The translations under genes and the position numbers were made by a program. DNA of 38,580 bases, taken from positions 1 through 38,580 of the forward strand of contig JBCCCR010000002.1 in assembly GCA_039033415.1 (NCBI GenBank), given 5' to 3'. Shown here in pieces: positions 1-7,322 of the stretch. Within the stretch, counting starts at the first letter, position 1, and each line of letters starts with the position of its first letter. The notes under the pieces are model-generated. The model saw only the letters and a program-made list of their open reading frames with translations. It had not been told where the DNA came from and ran no database searches. This DNA is from Pseudomonadota bacterium. GTDB lineage: Bacteria; Pseudomonadota; Gammaproteobacteria; Xanthomonadales; SZUA-38.

Positions 1-308
1 GGACTTGGCGTGAACTTTTGAGGATTTGCTACACTTCGTTGAAGCTGCGCCCAAGCAAGTGAACAGTATTCCATGGAATCCTCGAGTAATCTTGGTAACA
101 ACTCTGTCCCTTTACTCTGACCCCGGCCATCACGGCCATCATCCCAACCAGAGCCATGAAAAAAGAAAACCGCGGCAGCTGCCATCCATGGCGGCTACAG
201 CGGTAAGCTTCGATGACACCTGTTCATCGGCTTCGCCGGCGCGTCCTTTAGCCGGCAGGAGTGTTTTGGTTCGAATATCGTTCGACACCCATGCGGTGCC
301 GATGGCGA
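1..308. other. Left-edge region without a recognisable gene
   Basis: No protein family is recognisable here. Read leftwards, a FliA-like promoter (224..250) would fire off the left edge. A minus-strand frame starting with ATG at 185 stays open to position 1, but it has no Shine-Dalgarno sequence and no familiar motif. A 43-codon minus-strand frame in another register is equally unsupported. The region may hold the 5' end of a gene whose body lies outside the window, or a leader or small RNA. Confidence 0.4.
224..250 (-). promoter_or_regulatory. Candidate FliA (sigma-28) promoter
   Basis: On the minus strand the order is TAAAGGAC, eleven bases, then GCCGATGA. The enterobacterial FliA consensus is TAAAGTTT-N11-GCCGATAA, so the -10 matches 7 of 8 bases, the -35 core TAAAG is intact and the spacing is exact. 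It lies just past the stop of the EAL gene and points off the left edge. A second element of the same kind at 30410..30436 makes the match more credible. No target gene is visible inside the window. Confidence 0.5.
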
Positions 309-1160
309 CTAGCCCAGCACCAGGCTGGCCGGCCACTGAACCTCGTCGCTCAGAAAATTCATGAGCGACTCGGCCTGCATGGGCATGGCGTAGCCAAAAC
401 CCTGCCCCCAGCGAAAACCCAGGGTCTTGAGCGTCTGCTCCTGGTCGATGGTTTCAATGCCTTCAGCGATGACCTCGAGACCCAGCCGGGACGCCAGCGC
501 CAGTACACCTTCGAGCATGCCGAGGCGGACCTCGGATCGACCCGTGTCCTGTAGCACCAGCCGGTCGATCTTGATGGCGCTGAACGGCAGATCGCGCAGT
601 GACGCCGCGCAGGCGTAGCCGACACCAAAGTCGTCCAGAACGACTCTCGAGCCTCGGCTGGCCAGCTTGACCAGCTGGCTCGCGCCTGGGCTTGCTGCTG
701 AAAAGCCCTGGCGTTCGGTCAACTCAAACTCGATGTCACCGTGCTCCAGGCCGTGCTTGTTGAGCTCCGCCGTGACGTAGTCGGCCAGCGTGCAGTCCAG
801 ATTAAGCTGATTTGCTGCGAGGTTCACAGCAACACGGATGCCGGGCAGCTGACGGCCGCGTAAGGTTTTCAGGTCTTCGCAGGCTCGCGCAATCACGGCC
901 CGTCCGAATTCGACGATCAGGTTGTGGTGCTCCAGCTCCTCGATAAACCGATCTGGATAGACCAGCTCGTCGTTGCGATCGCGAAGCCTCGCCAATGCCT
1001 CGGCGGCGACCGTACGGCCGCTGTTCAGACAGTACTGAGGCTGGTAGTGAAGCTCCATGCGGCCCTCCCTCAGCGCCGCACGGACCTCCTCAACGCTGTA
1101 CCGGTTCGCACTGTCAGGCTTGGCCTGGCGGATCGGTACGACTTTGTTTGCATCTCTCAT
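309..1160 (-). CDS. EAL-domain cyclic-di-GMP phosphodiesterase (cytoplasmic, stand-alone)
   Basis: This 283-residue protein is almost entirely one EAL domain, the fold that hydrolyses c-di-GMP to pGpG. The catalytic set appears complete: EAL at 54-56 (in AAEALARLR), Asn113 in AVNLA, Glu146 in ELTE, the DDFGVGY loop at 176-182, Lys197 in IKID, Glu233 in AEGIE and Gln253. There is no signal peptide, membrane segment or GGDEF domain, so any sensory input must come from a partner. The ATG at 1160 has AAGGAG eight bases upstream. It begins 27 bp after the stop of the S8 protease gene on the same strand, so the two could share a transcript. Activity is inferred from conserved residues. Confidence 0.92.
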   Translation of the reverse strand: MRDANKVVPIRQAKPDSANRYSVEEVRAALREGRMELHYQPQYCLNSGRTVAAEALARLRDRNDELVYPDRFIEELEHHNLIVEFGRAVIARACEDLKTLRGRQLPGIRVAVNLAANQLNLDCTLADYVTAELNKHGLEHGDIEFELTERQGFSAASPGASQLVKLASRGSRVVLDDFGVGYACAASLRDLPFSAIKIDRLVLQDTGRSEVRLGMLEGVLALASRLGLEVIAEGIETIDQEQTLKTLGFRWGQGFGYAMPMQAESLMNFLSDEVQWPASLVLG

Positions 1161-1187
1161 GGCTACGCTCCTTGTAGCTAGCCCGAC

Positions 1188-2840
1188 CTATTCCTGCTCG
1201 ACCCAGCTGTTGACGCTGGTGGTCTCGGTCAGGCCGTTTGCCCACAGGTAGCCATTCGCCCAGAGGTAGCCGTTGGCCCAAAGGTAGCCGTTGGCCCACA
1301 GATAGCCGTTGGCCCAGAGGTAGCCGTTGGCTTCCGCTTCGCTGTTGGCCCACAGGTAGCCGTTCGCCCAGAGATAGCCATTGGCCCAGAGGTAGCCATC
1401 CACGCCTTCGATATAGAAGTCGCCGTCTTCGTTCTGGCGAGCCAGGCCACCGAAGTGGGCGGTGCCCGCCAGATCAGCCGAGACGTCGAGGCCGACGTTG
1501 GCGCAGCCGGTTTCCGTGCTCAGGACTGCCTCGGCTGCATTCACCATGCCGCTACCCTGCTGAAAGATGCTGTACGCCAGGTCGCCGTTCGGCTCCCGCG
1601 CCGCCTGGGCGCTGGCCATCAGCCGGCACTTCACGTCGTCCGGCGAGAGGCTCGGGTCATAGTCAAGCATCAGCGCGACGACGCCTGAGACGACCGCCGC
1701 CGACTGAGACGTACCGGACATGGTGAAGTAGCCAGACTCTCCGGATCTAAACTCCGGATAGGAGGTGGCCAGGTAAGAATTGCGACCCATCTGTCCGAGC
1801 ATGTGACCACCAGGCGCAACGATGTCCGGCTTCACAAAGCCTTCGTAGGTCGGGCCCGCAGCGGAAAAGCTCGCCAGCAGGTCGTCAGACCCATTATCGG
1901 GGCTGTAGTTGTCGGTCATCGCGCCGACCGTGATCACATAGGGCACGTTGCCCGGAACGCCGATAGTCATCGCATCCGGACCGTCATTGCCGGCGGAGGC
2001 CACCACCACAATGCCGGCTTCCCAGGCCGCCATCACCGCCTGGTTCAGCGGATCGTCCCAGTAGTGTGAGCGGGGCTCGGCCGAGAACGACAGGTTCAGG
2101 ACGCGGATGTCGTGCGCCTGCTGGTTCTGAACGATCCAGTCGATCCCGCGAATCACGTCGGCGTAGGTGCCGGTGCCGTCGTCACCGAAGGCTTTGACCA
2201 TCACCAGGTTTGACTCCGGCGCGATCCCGTTGGACCATTCGCCGTCTTCCTCGCCCGAGCCGCTGCCCATCACTGTGGCGACGTGGCTGCCATGGCCGTA
2301 GGAGTCGCTGACCACGTCCAGAGAGCCAGCCGTATCGGTGATAGCGTTGTAGCCGACCGTGACTCTTCGGCGTCCGTCCTCACCTGGGCCCCAGCGCAGT
2401 GAATCCAGCTTTTTAGTACCCGTGTCGATCATCGCCACGGTGACACCGCGACCGGTAACGCCGGAGCTGTGCAGGGCGCTGGCATCTACCACGCGTGGGG
2501 CGCCAGCTGGCTTGCCCTCGTATTCATTTCGGTCGGCGACTTCGACCTTGTTGTCGTGCATCAAACGCACGCCGGGGAAGCGGGTCTTCAGCTCCGCGAT
2601 TTCCGAATCGGTCATCTCAGCGCCGACGCTCTTGATGATCCCCAACTCGTGGGTGATCTCACCGCCGACGGTGGTAACCGCGGTCACCACGTGCTCCAGC
2701 GACGCGCCCTGGACGATGACGTCGCGGGCCACCTCCGGTGCAGCCGTGGGCTGTTGGGTCATGATGATGCCAGCGGTGGCGATCCCTGCCAGGGCGGTGG
2801 CGGCCAGCGCTTTCTTGATGCTTGTGCTCAGTGATTTCAT
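1188..2840 (-). CDS. Secreted S8 (subtilisin-family) serine protease with GYLWAN repeat tail
   Basis: The 550-residue protein starts with a Sec signal peptide (about 1-33). Residues 38-105 resemble an I9-type inhibitory propeptide. The subtilase domain follows, with Asp139 (VAMIDTG), His183 (YGHGSHVA), oxyanion Asn285 (ASAGNDG) and Ser378 (MSGTSQSAA), so the triad is intact. After the catalytic domain ends near residue 445, a short linker leads to eight GYLWAN hexapeptides (482-535), split three and five by SEAEAN, then a polar 14-residue tail. It is probably an exported, autoprocessed endopeptidase. The repeat tail is not needed for catalysis in the family and may bind a surface or be a sorting element. 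The gene is divergent from the TonB-receptor-like gene and precedes the EAL gene. No strong Shine-Dalgarno is visible before the ATG. Confidence 0.95.
   Translation of the reverse strand: MKSLSTSIKKALAATALAGIATAGIIMTQQPTAAPEVARDVIVQGASLEHVVTAVTTVGGEITHELGIIKSVGAEMTDSEIAELKTRFPGVRLMHDNKVEVADRNEYEGKPAGAPRVVDASALHSSGVTGRGVTVAMIDTGTKKLDSLRWGPGEDGRRRVTVGYNAITDTAGSLDVVSDSYGHGSHVATVMGSGSGEEDGEWSNGIAPESNLVMVKAFGDDGTGTYADVIRGIDWIVQNQQAHDIRVLNLSFSAEPRSHYWDDPLNQAVMAAWEAGIVVVASAGNDGPDAMTIGVPGNVPYVITVGAMTDNYSPDNGSDDLLASFSAAGPTYEGFVKPDIVAPGGHMLGQMGRNSYLATSYPEFRSGESGYFTMSGTSQSAAVVSGVVALMLDYDPSLSPDDVKCRLMASAQAAREPNGDLAYSIFQQGSGMVNAAEAVLSTETGCANVGLDVSADLAGTAHFGGLARQNEDGDFYIEGVDGYLWANGYLWANGYLWANSEAEANGYLWANGYLWANGYLWANGYLWANGYLWANGLTETTSVNSWVEQE
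1235..1397 (-). repeat. 18-bp coding tandem repeat (GYLWAN units)
   Basis: Eight near-identical 18-bp units encode GYLWAN in the protease tail. The first three and last five are separated by an 18-bp variant encoding SEAEAN. Synonymous differences between units (for example GCC or GCG for Ala) show that the array is not a very recent expansion, while the amino-acid sequence is invariant. This implies selection on the peptide rather than only DNA slippage. Confidence 0.95.
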
Positions 2841-2987
2841 GTCAAACAGTCCGTTGTGTGAATCGATGGCCCCTATGGAGCAAGCACTGTGCCAACATGA
2901 GTTTTTGGGGAAGAGGTTTGCGAAAAACTTTTAATATCAATGCTTTAGAGAAAAGCAAATCGTCTTGCGTGCGGCCCGCCTCGCGAT

Positions 2988-3003
2988 TTGTTGAACGCAA
3001 CAA
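2988..3003. promoter_or_regulatory. Inverted repeat TTGTTG-N4-CAACAA
   Basis: Two perfect 6-bp arms are separated by AACG in the protease/receptor divergent spacer. The symmetry and position suit an operator for a dimeric regulator, but no regulator is identified. Confidence 0.3.
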
Positions 3004-3058
3004 TCGGGGCTACGCGAAAAAAACGGTGTGCATTCGCAAAATTTTGGTGTGGAAACGT

Positions 3059-3086
3059 CGTTAATAGACTTTTAGCGGTATTAACG
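3059..3086. promoter_or_regulatory. Inverted repeat CGTTAATA-N12-TATTAACG
   Basis: Two perfect 8-bp arms are separated by 12 bases, so their centres lie 20 bp apart, about two helical turns. The element is 77 bp upstream of the TonB-receptor-like start and 218 bp upstream of the protease start. It is a good geometric candidate for a dimeric-repressor or activator site. A hairpin role is less likely because the loop is long. Confidence 0.4.
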
Positions 3087-3162
3087 AGGTATCGAGTAGC
3101 GTATCCTCGCTGCCCAGAAAATCGCCACCAACCGAGAATTCAAGCCTAAGCTCACGATTTAT

Positions 3163-5295
3163 ATGATCTCGCCGACCCACAGCAGCCCCACAAAACAACC
3201 AGCGAGATGGACTCCTGGGTTGTCTGCTTTGGCGCTCACTATGCTTTTCGGCGCAGGAACATCTCTCGCCAAACCCCAAAACGACGCGACCAGCGCCGTA
3301 GACGGTACGAACGTACTTCAGGGGCAGCAGGTGTGCGACGGCGCTTCGTGTACGGTGACCTACCAGGCCGGGTTCTTTACGCGCTATGCCCCGGTGACAG
3401 CGCTGGATATGGTCCAGAACGTCCCGGGATTTTCGCTGGACGACGGCGACGGCTCACGAGGCTTCGCCGGCAGCGCCGGCAATGTCTTGCTCGACGGGAA
3501 ACGTGTTTCGTCTAAGAGCGAAGAGCCCTCTGACGTTCTGCTGCGCATCCCGGCCTCCCGGATCGAGCGGATCGAGGTCATCCGGGGGCAGACCGGCGGG
3601 ACCGATCTACGAGGACAGACCGTCATTGCCAACGTTATTCGACGGCGGGGCGGGACGTCAGGCGCGTGGACCCTCGGCGGCAACGCGTATGAAAACGACA
3701 ACGTTGGCTTTCCCTTCGGGCGCGTTTCAGCAGCGACTGAGCTAGGCCGGGCCAGCGTTAATGTCGGCCTGGAGGCAGATCACTATCTGCGCGTGCGCAA
3801 CCGAGATGAGCGGGTACTCGGACCGGTCGGCGATCTGCTGGAGACCCGCGATGAGGTTTTCCGCGAGACAGGAACCCGCGGCACGTTTACGCTCCAAAGC
3901 CGGATGCCTGTCGGGGACGCAACGCTCCGCTTCAACGCCAGCTACTTCGCGTTTGACGAAGACGGCGGCGAGACATCGGTGAGAACACCTGAGGGCGGCT
4001 CAAGCTTTGTCCTGTTCCAGGGGGATACCGACGAAGGAGACACGCTCGAACTTGGCCTCGACGGCGAGCGCCCGCTGAGCGCCTCGCTCGACGGAAAAGT
4101 CATTGGCATCTACCGCCGGACCAACTTTACCGAAACGGGCTCGCTCGTCCTCCGCGATCAGAATCTCACCAACACAGCCACCTTGTTTGACTCCGTCGAA
4201 ACCGAATCGATCTTGCGCCTCGAATTTGACTACGCGGGCCTGGACGGGCATCTGATTGAGGCGGCGGTTGAAGGCGCCGTCAATCGCCTGGAAAGTGAGT
4301 TTGAGCTGCGCCGCAACGTGGACGGGTCGCTGGTTCTCCAGGACGTGCCAGGCGCGGTGACGGAAATTGAGGAGGAACGGACGGATTTGACTCTATCCGA
4401 CAGTTTTGCGGTGGGACCCGTGGCAGTAGATCTGATCCTGGCGGCCGAGTTTTCGACCATCACCCAAACCGGCGGCTTTGCCGATGAGCGGGATTTCACC
4501 TTCTTCAAACCCGGATTGATTCTGACCTACGCACCCACGGAAGCGCTGCAGTATCGGTTTAACGCTCAGCGCGAAATCGGTCAGCTCAACTTCAATGACT
4601 TTGCCAGCGCGGCCGATCTCGGTGACGTTGAGCTGTCGCTCGGCAACCCAGCGTTGTCTCCCGAGACCACCGTCGCGCTGCAGGCGTCGCTCGAGCGACG
4701 TTTTGGAGAGTTGGGGGTGATGACGCTGACGGCGTTTCACGACGATATCTCCGACGTGCAGGACCTGCTGCCGCTGGAGGGGGTGCTGGAGGTTCCGGGC
4801 AACATCGGCGACGGGACCCGGTCGGGATTGAACGCTACCGCAACACTGCCTCTCGACGCGGTTGGCGTATCCAACGGCCGCCTCGATCTTTCGGGAGAGT
4901 GGCAAACGTCTTCGGTTACCGATCCGCTCACCAGCGAGGATCGGCGTCTTTCTGGAGAGCGTCGCTGGCGGGCTGACATCGCCTTTCGTCAGGACCTCAC
5001 GGCCCGAAAATTCGCCTGGGGCGGCGACATATCTTTTTTTGACGACGCGCCTGAATTTGGCCTGGATGAGCGCGACAACTTCCAAAACGGCGTTGACCTC
5101 GACGCGTTTATTGAAACGCGTGCCATCGGCGCGCTGCGCATACGCCTGGGTTTTGAGAATATCCTGGGAAACGGGTCGGAACGCCGGCGCGAAGTGTTCG
5201 ACGGCCCCAGAAGCGACGGGGTCCGGGCCTTTACCGAGGTACGCGACGGCACCAGCCCGCGCCAGGTATTTCTGGACATCAGCGGCACCTTTTAG
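3163..5295 (+). CDS. TonB-dependent receptor-like outer membrane protein
   Basis: The 710-residue protein has a signal peptide with a long charged n-region (cleavage near residue 36). A plug-like domain at about 70-163 contains the typical TALDMVQNVPGF, VLLDGKR and RIERIEVIRG motifs. Alternating beta-strand sequence then runs to a C-terminal aromatic residue (DISGTF), as in outer-membrane barrels inserted by Bam. It presumably takes up a substrate across the outer membrane with TonB-ExbBD energy. I see no obvious TonB box, and the pair CDGASC (58-63) before the plug could form a disulfide. Ligand is unknown: there is no adjacent siderophore, vitamin or sugar gene to guide it. The neighbouring secreted protease, transcribed divergently, makes peptide-derived ligands a possibility only. 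The start is the ATG at 3163, with a weak ribosome site. Confidence 0.88.
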   Translation: MISPTHSSPTKQPARWTPGLSALALTMLFGAGTSLAKPQNDATSAVDGTNVLQGQQVCDGASCTVTYQAGFFTRYAPVTALDMVQNVPGFSLDDGDGSRGFAGSAGNVLLDGKRVSSKSEEPSDVLLRIPASRIERIEVIRGQTGGTDLRGQTVIANVIRRRGGTSGAWTLGGNAYENDNVGFPFGRVSAATELGRASVNVGLEADHYLRVRNRDERVLGPVGDLLETRDEVFRETGTRGTFTLQSRMPVGDATLRFNASYFAFDEDGGETSVRTPEGGSSFVLFQGDTDEGDTLELGLDGERPLSASLDGKVIGIYRRTNFTETGSLVLRDQNLTNTATLFDSVETESILRLEFDYAGLDGHLIEAAVEGAVNRLESEFELRRNVDGSLVLQDVPGAVTEIEEERTDLTLSDSFAVGPVAVDLILAAEFSTITQTGGFADERDFTFFKPGLILTYAPTEALQYRFNAQREIGQLNFNDFASAADLGDVELSLGNPALSPETTVALQASLERRFGELGVMTLTAFHDDISDVQDLLPLEGVLEVPGNIGDGTRSGLNATATLPLDAVGVSNGRLDLSGEWQTSSVTDPLTSEDRRLSGERRWRADIAFRQDLTARKFAWGGDISFFDDAPEFGLDERDNFQNGVDLDAFIETRAIGALRIRLGFENILGNGSERRREVFDGPRSDGVRAFTEVRDGTSPRQVFLDISGTF

Positions 5296-5319
5296 GGGAG
5301 TTCGGCAACCCGTTGACGC

Positions 5320-5919
5320 TTACTCAGCGGCGAGCGCGGCGGGCGAAAACAACACCCCAAAAAGCTGGCACCAGATCACGACGCTGCCGTAGTCACTGAC
5401 GTCGACTTCGGGTGGCACCTCATAATTCTGGTTGCCGACATTACCCTTCAGCTCACCCAGACTGACGTACCCTCCGTCCTCGACGTCCGCGGCCGTCGTC
5501 GGGTTGGGGTGCTTCGCCAGATAGACATATAGCGCCGGCCCGTTGGTGGTGCGGAAATCTTCAAAACGAACGATGTGACGCTCGTCGGGCAAAGCATAAA
5601 GCTTGGCCGTTCCCTCGCCTTTGTGAATGGCGTCCGCGTCGATAAACGAACCGGTTGCAACGAGACGCGGCGTCTCCGGGGGCATCGTTTCGGCGGTAGA
5701 CCGGTCGGCCATGCCGGCGGCTGCGGCCATGATGTCGTCCTTCATCGCTGTTCGCTTTTGTTCCGGCATCGACATGACGCTATCCATATCGAATGAGCCG
5801 TCCTCCAGTACAAAGGTGAGCGGCTCGTCGACCGCCTCGTCGATGAACAGCGGTGAGACAAAGAACCAGCCGGCGGCAAAGCCAGCGATTACAACAATGG
5901 CGACAACGGCATTTTTCAC
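5320..5919 (-). CDS. DM13-domain protein, N-terminally membrane-anchored
   Basis: This 199-residue protein has one N-terminal hydrophobic segment (about 4-25, signal anchor), a variable linker and a DM13 domain at about 86-194. DM13 hallmarks are visible: GSFIDADAIHKGEG, RFEDFRTTNGPALYVYLA, LGELKGNVGNQNYEVP and SVVIWCQLFGVLFSPA, with the conserved Cys184. DM13 domains are thought to act in electron transfer or redox chemistry of the Cys, often in exported proteins. The start is GTG at 5919 with AAAGGA seven bases upstream. It lies 47 bp downstream of the NTPase gene on the same strand and converges with the TonB-receptor-like gene 24 bp away. The specific partner is unknown. Confidence 0.88.
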   Translation of the reverse strand: MKNAVVAIVVIAGFAAGWFFVSPLFIDEAVDEPLTFVLEDGSFDMDSVMSMPEQKRTAMKDDIMAAAAGMADRSTAETMPPETPRLVATGSFIDADAIHKGEGTAKLYALPDERHIVRFEDFRTTNGPALYVYLAKHPNPTTAADVEDGGYVSLGELKGNVGNQNYEVPPEVDVSDYGSVVIWCQLFGVLFSPAALAAE

Positions 5920-5966
5920 TATGGTTTCCTTTAGAAAGCGACGACCTGCGTGCAGCTCAGTGAATC

Positions 5967-6503
5967 TCAGACGGCATGGGGAAACAGGCTATTGGTGTAA
6001 GGCATAAGCGCGAGAACCAGGGTGTCAGCATACACACCCTCACGGGTTAAGCGCCCGTCTGTCAAAAGACCAAACGCGCCCCCACCCTGCTTGCTGTTGA
6101 GGGTCGAAAACACCCGGTCGTTTGCCTCACCCAGCTCCAGACCCTCGTCGATCATCGCTGCAATGGCAGGAGGCAGCGGCAGGCTCGCGCTGCGCGCCTG
6201 GCTCGACATGCCGTCCGGGCCTTCAATATGCATCCACGCAATCGCCAGGAGCTGCGCCCCGATTGTGTCGATCCCGCCCTCGAGACCCACCCAAAAATCC
6301 GCCTCAGGGCGAGCTTCCCGGGCCGCCGCTGCGCGGCCGGCCGCGCCCGCGCGGGTCTCCTCGTCGCCGATTGGTTGTTCAGCAACACCCGACGGCACGC
6401 TGACGCCGACAACCTCGATCGCAGCGTCGGGAAACAGCGCCTCAAAAGCGGCGCGCGCCGCGGCAACCTTGACCGGATTTTTGGATGCGACAATCACGCG
6501 CAT
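5967..6503 (-). CDS. yjjX: Inosine/xanthosine triphosphatase (YjjX family)
   Basis: The 178-residue protein opens with MRVIVASKNPVKVAAARAAF, the characteristic start of YjjX/PRRC1-type NTP phosphatases. It also has the PIGDEETRAGAAGRA segment, the DFWVGLEGGID motif around the active site and the GGGAFGLLTDG motif near the C-terminus. The family hydrolyses non-canonical ITP and XTP to the monophosphates, cleaning the nucleotide pool. I chose the ATG at 6503 over a longer frame from 6581 because AAGGAG lies nine bases upstream and the family begins exactly there. It is divergent from the PP-loop gene and upstream of the DM13 gene. Confidence 0.92.
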   Translation of the reverse strand: MRVIVASKNPVKVAAARAAFEALFPDAAIEVVGVSVPSGVAEQPIGDEETRAGAAGRAAAAREARPEADFWVGLEGGIDTIGAQLLAIAWMHIEGPDGMSSQARSASLPLPPAIAAMIDEGLELGEANDRVFSTLNSKQGGGAFGLLTDGRLTREGVYADTLVLALMPYTNSLFPHAV

Positions 6504-6620
6504 ATCTCGAAACTCCTTGCAGAAGCGCCGATTGTATCGCTTGACGGACAGGTCCAAAGCCAGCGAGTTAATGATGTGCAAAGATGCTGGCCATTAACCT
6601 TCGACGGTGAGGTATTCGGG

Positions 6621-7298
6621 GTGACAAAGCGAACCTGGCTCTGGTGGAGCAGCGGTAAAGACAGTGCTTGGACGCTGCACACCTTGAATAAGGATCCAGC
6701 GTTTCAGGTGGAAGCACTGGTCACGTCGGTCAACGCGGACGCCGATCGCGTCGCAATGCACGCGGTGCGGCGCACGCTGCTGGAGGCGCAGGGTGTTGCC
6801 CTGGATTTGCCTGTTTTGATCGCTGAGATTCCCTATCCCTGCCCGAACGGCGCCTATGAGGCAGCGGCGGCGCGGGTGATTGCCAAGGCGGAGGCTGCGG
6901 GCGTGACCCACATGGCGTTTGGTGATCTATTCCTGGAAGACATCCGCGCCTATCGGGAGAACCTGCTGGCCGAGTCGCGTATCGAGCCGATTTTCCCGCT
7001 TTGGCAACGCAACACCAAAGAACTGGCCGTCGAGATGATCGAGGGCGGACTCGACGCTTTTCTCACTTGTGTTGACCCCAAAGCACTGGACCCACAGCTG
7101 GTCGGCCGGCGCTTTGATCGCCAGCTGCTGGACGCGCTTCCGACAAGCGTTGACCCCTGCGGCGAAAACGGGGAGTTCCACACATTCGTAACCCGATCCC
7201 CAGATTTCTCTGTCGACGTGGAGGTCCGCGTCGGGGAACGGGTTGAGCGCGATGGATTCTGGTTTGCCGATCTATTGGCAACGGATGGCCAGCGATAA
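6621..7298 (+). CDS. DUF71/COG2102 PP-loop ATPase (diphthine-ammonia ligase-like)
   Basis: The 225-residue protein starts with TKRTWLWWSSGKDSAW, a PP-loop (SGGKDS-type) nucleotide-binding motif. It continues with PYPCPNGAYEAA, FGDLFLEDIRAYRE, FPLWQRNT and CGENGEFHTFV, all signatures of the ATP_bind_4/DUF71 family. In eukaryotes and archaea relatives amidate diphthine. Bacteria lack diphthamide, and bacterial members have been linked by comparative genomics to other roles, including B12 salvage. No cobalamin gene is visible here, so the substrate is unassigned. I set the start at GTG 6621 because GAGG lies about eight bases upstream and homology begins there. The frame is open further upstream to 6228 but only through the antisense of yjjX. 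Confidence 0.88.
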   Translation: MTKRTWLWWSSGKDSAWTLHTLNKDPAFQVEALVTSVNADADRVAMHAVRRTLLEAQGVALDLPVLIAEIPYPCPNGAYEAAAARVIAKAEAAGVTHMAFGDLFLEDIRAYRENLLAESRIEPIFPLWQRNTKELAVEMIEGGLDAFLTCVDPKALDPQLVGRRFDRQLLDALPTSVDPCGENGEFHTFVTRSPDFSVDVEVRVGERVERDGFWFADLLATDGQR

Positions 7299-7303
7299 GA
7301 CCG

Positions 7304-7320
7304 GCGCATTAGTTGTGCGC
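7304..7320. terminator. Possible bidirectional terminator hairpin
   Basis: GCGCA and TGCGC arms flank a 7-base loop in the 24-bp gap between the convergent PP-loop and diguanylate cyclase genes. The stem is short and there is no clear T tract, so the call rests mainly on position. Confidence 0.25.
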
Positions 7321-7322
7321 AG

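Larger units (their letters stand above)
2841..3162. other. Divergent intergenic region between protease and TonB-receptor-like gene
   Basis: This 322-bp spacer is clearly more AT-rich than the flanking genes and contains no convincing ORF. It must carry the promoters of both divergent genes. Two inverted repeats (2988..3003 and 3059..3086) are the main structured elements. I could not assign a sigma-70 promoter with certainty. Confidence 0.6.

Noticed and set aside
258-290. T-loop-like GGTTCGAAT suggesting a tRNA
   Set aside because: The flanking bases do not form the 5-bp T stem and no acceptor or anticodon stem is present.
1235-1397. Regular repeats as a possible CRISPR array
   Set aside because: Units are 18 bp, contiguous, in frame and encode GYLWAN. 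There are no spacers and no cas genes.
4393-5085. 230-codon minus-strand frame inside the TonB-receptor-like gene
   Set aside because: The sense strand encodes a continuous barrel with conserved motifs. The antisense frame is low-complexity Arg/Gly-rich.
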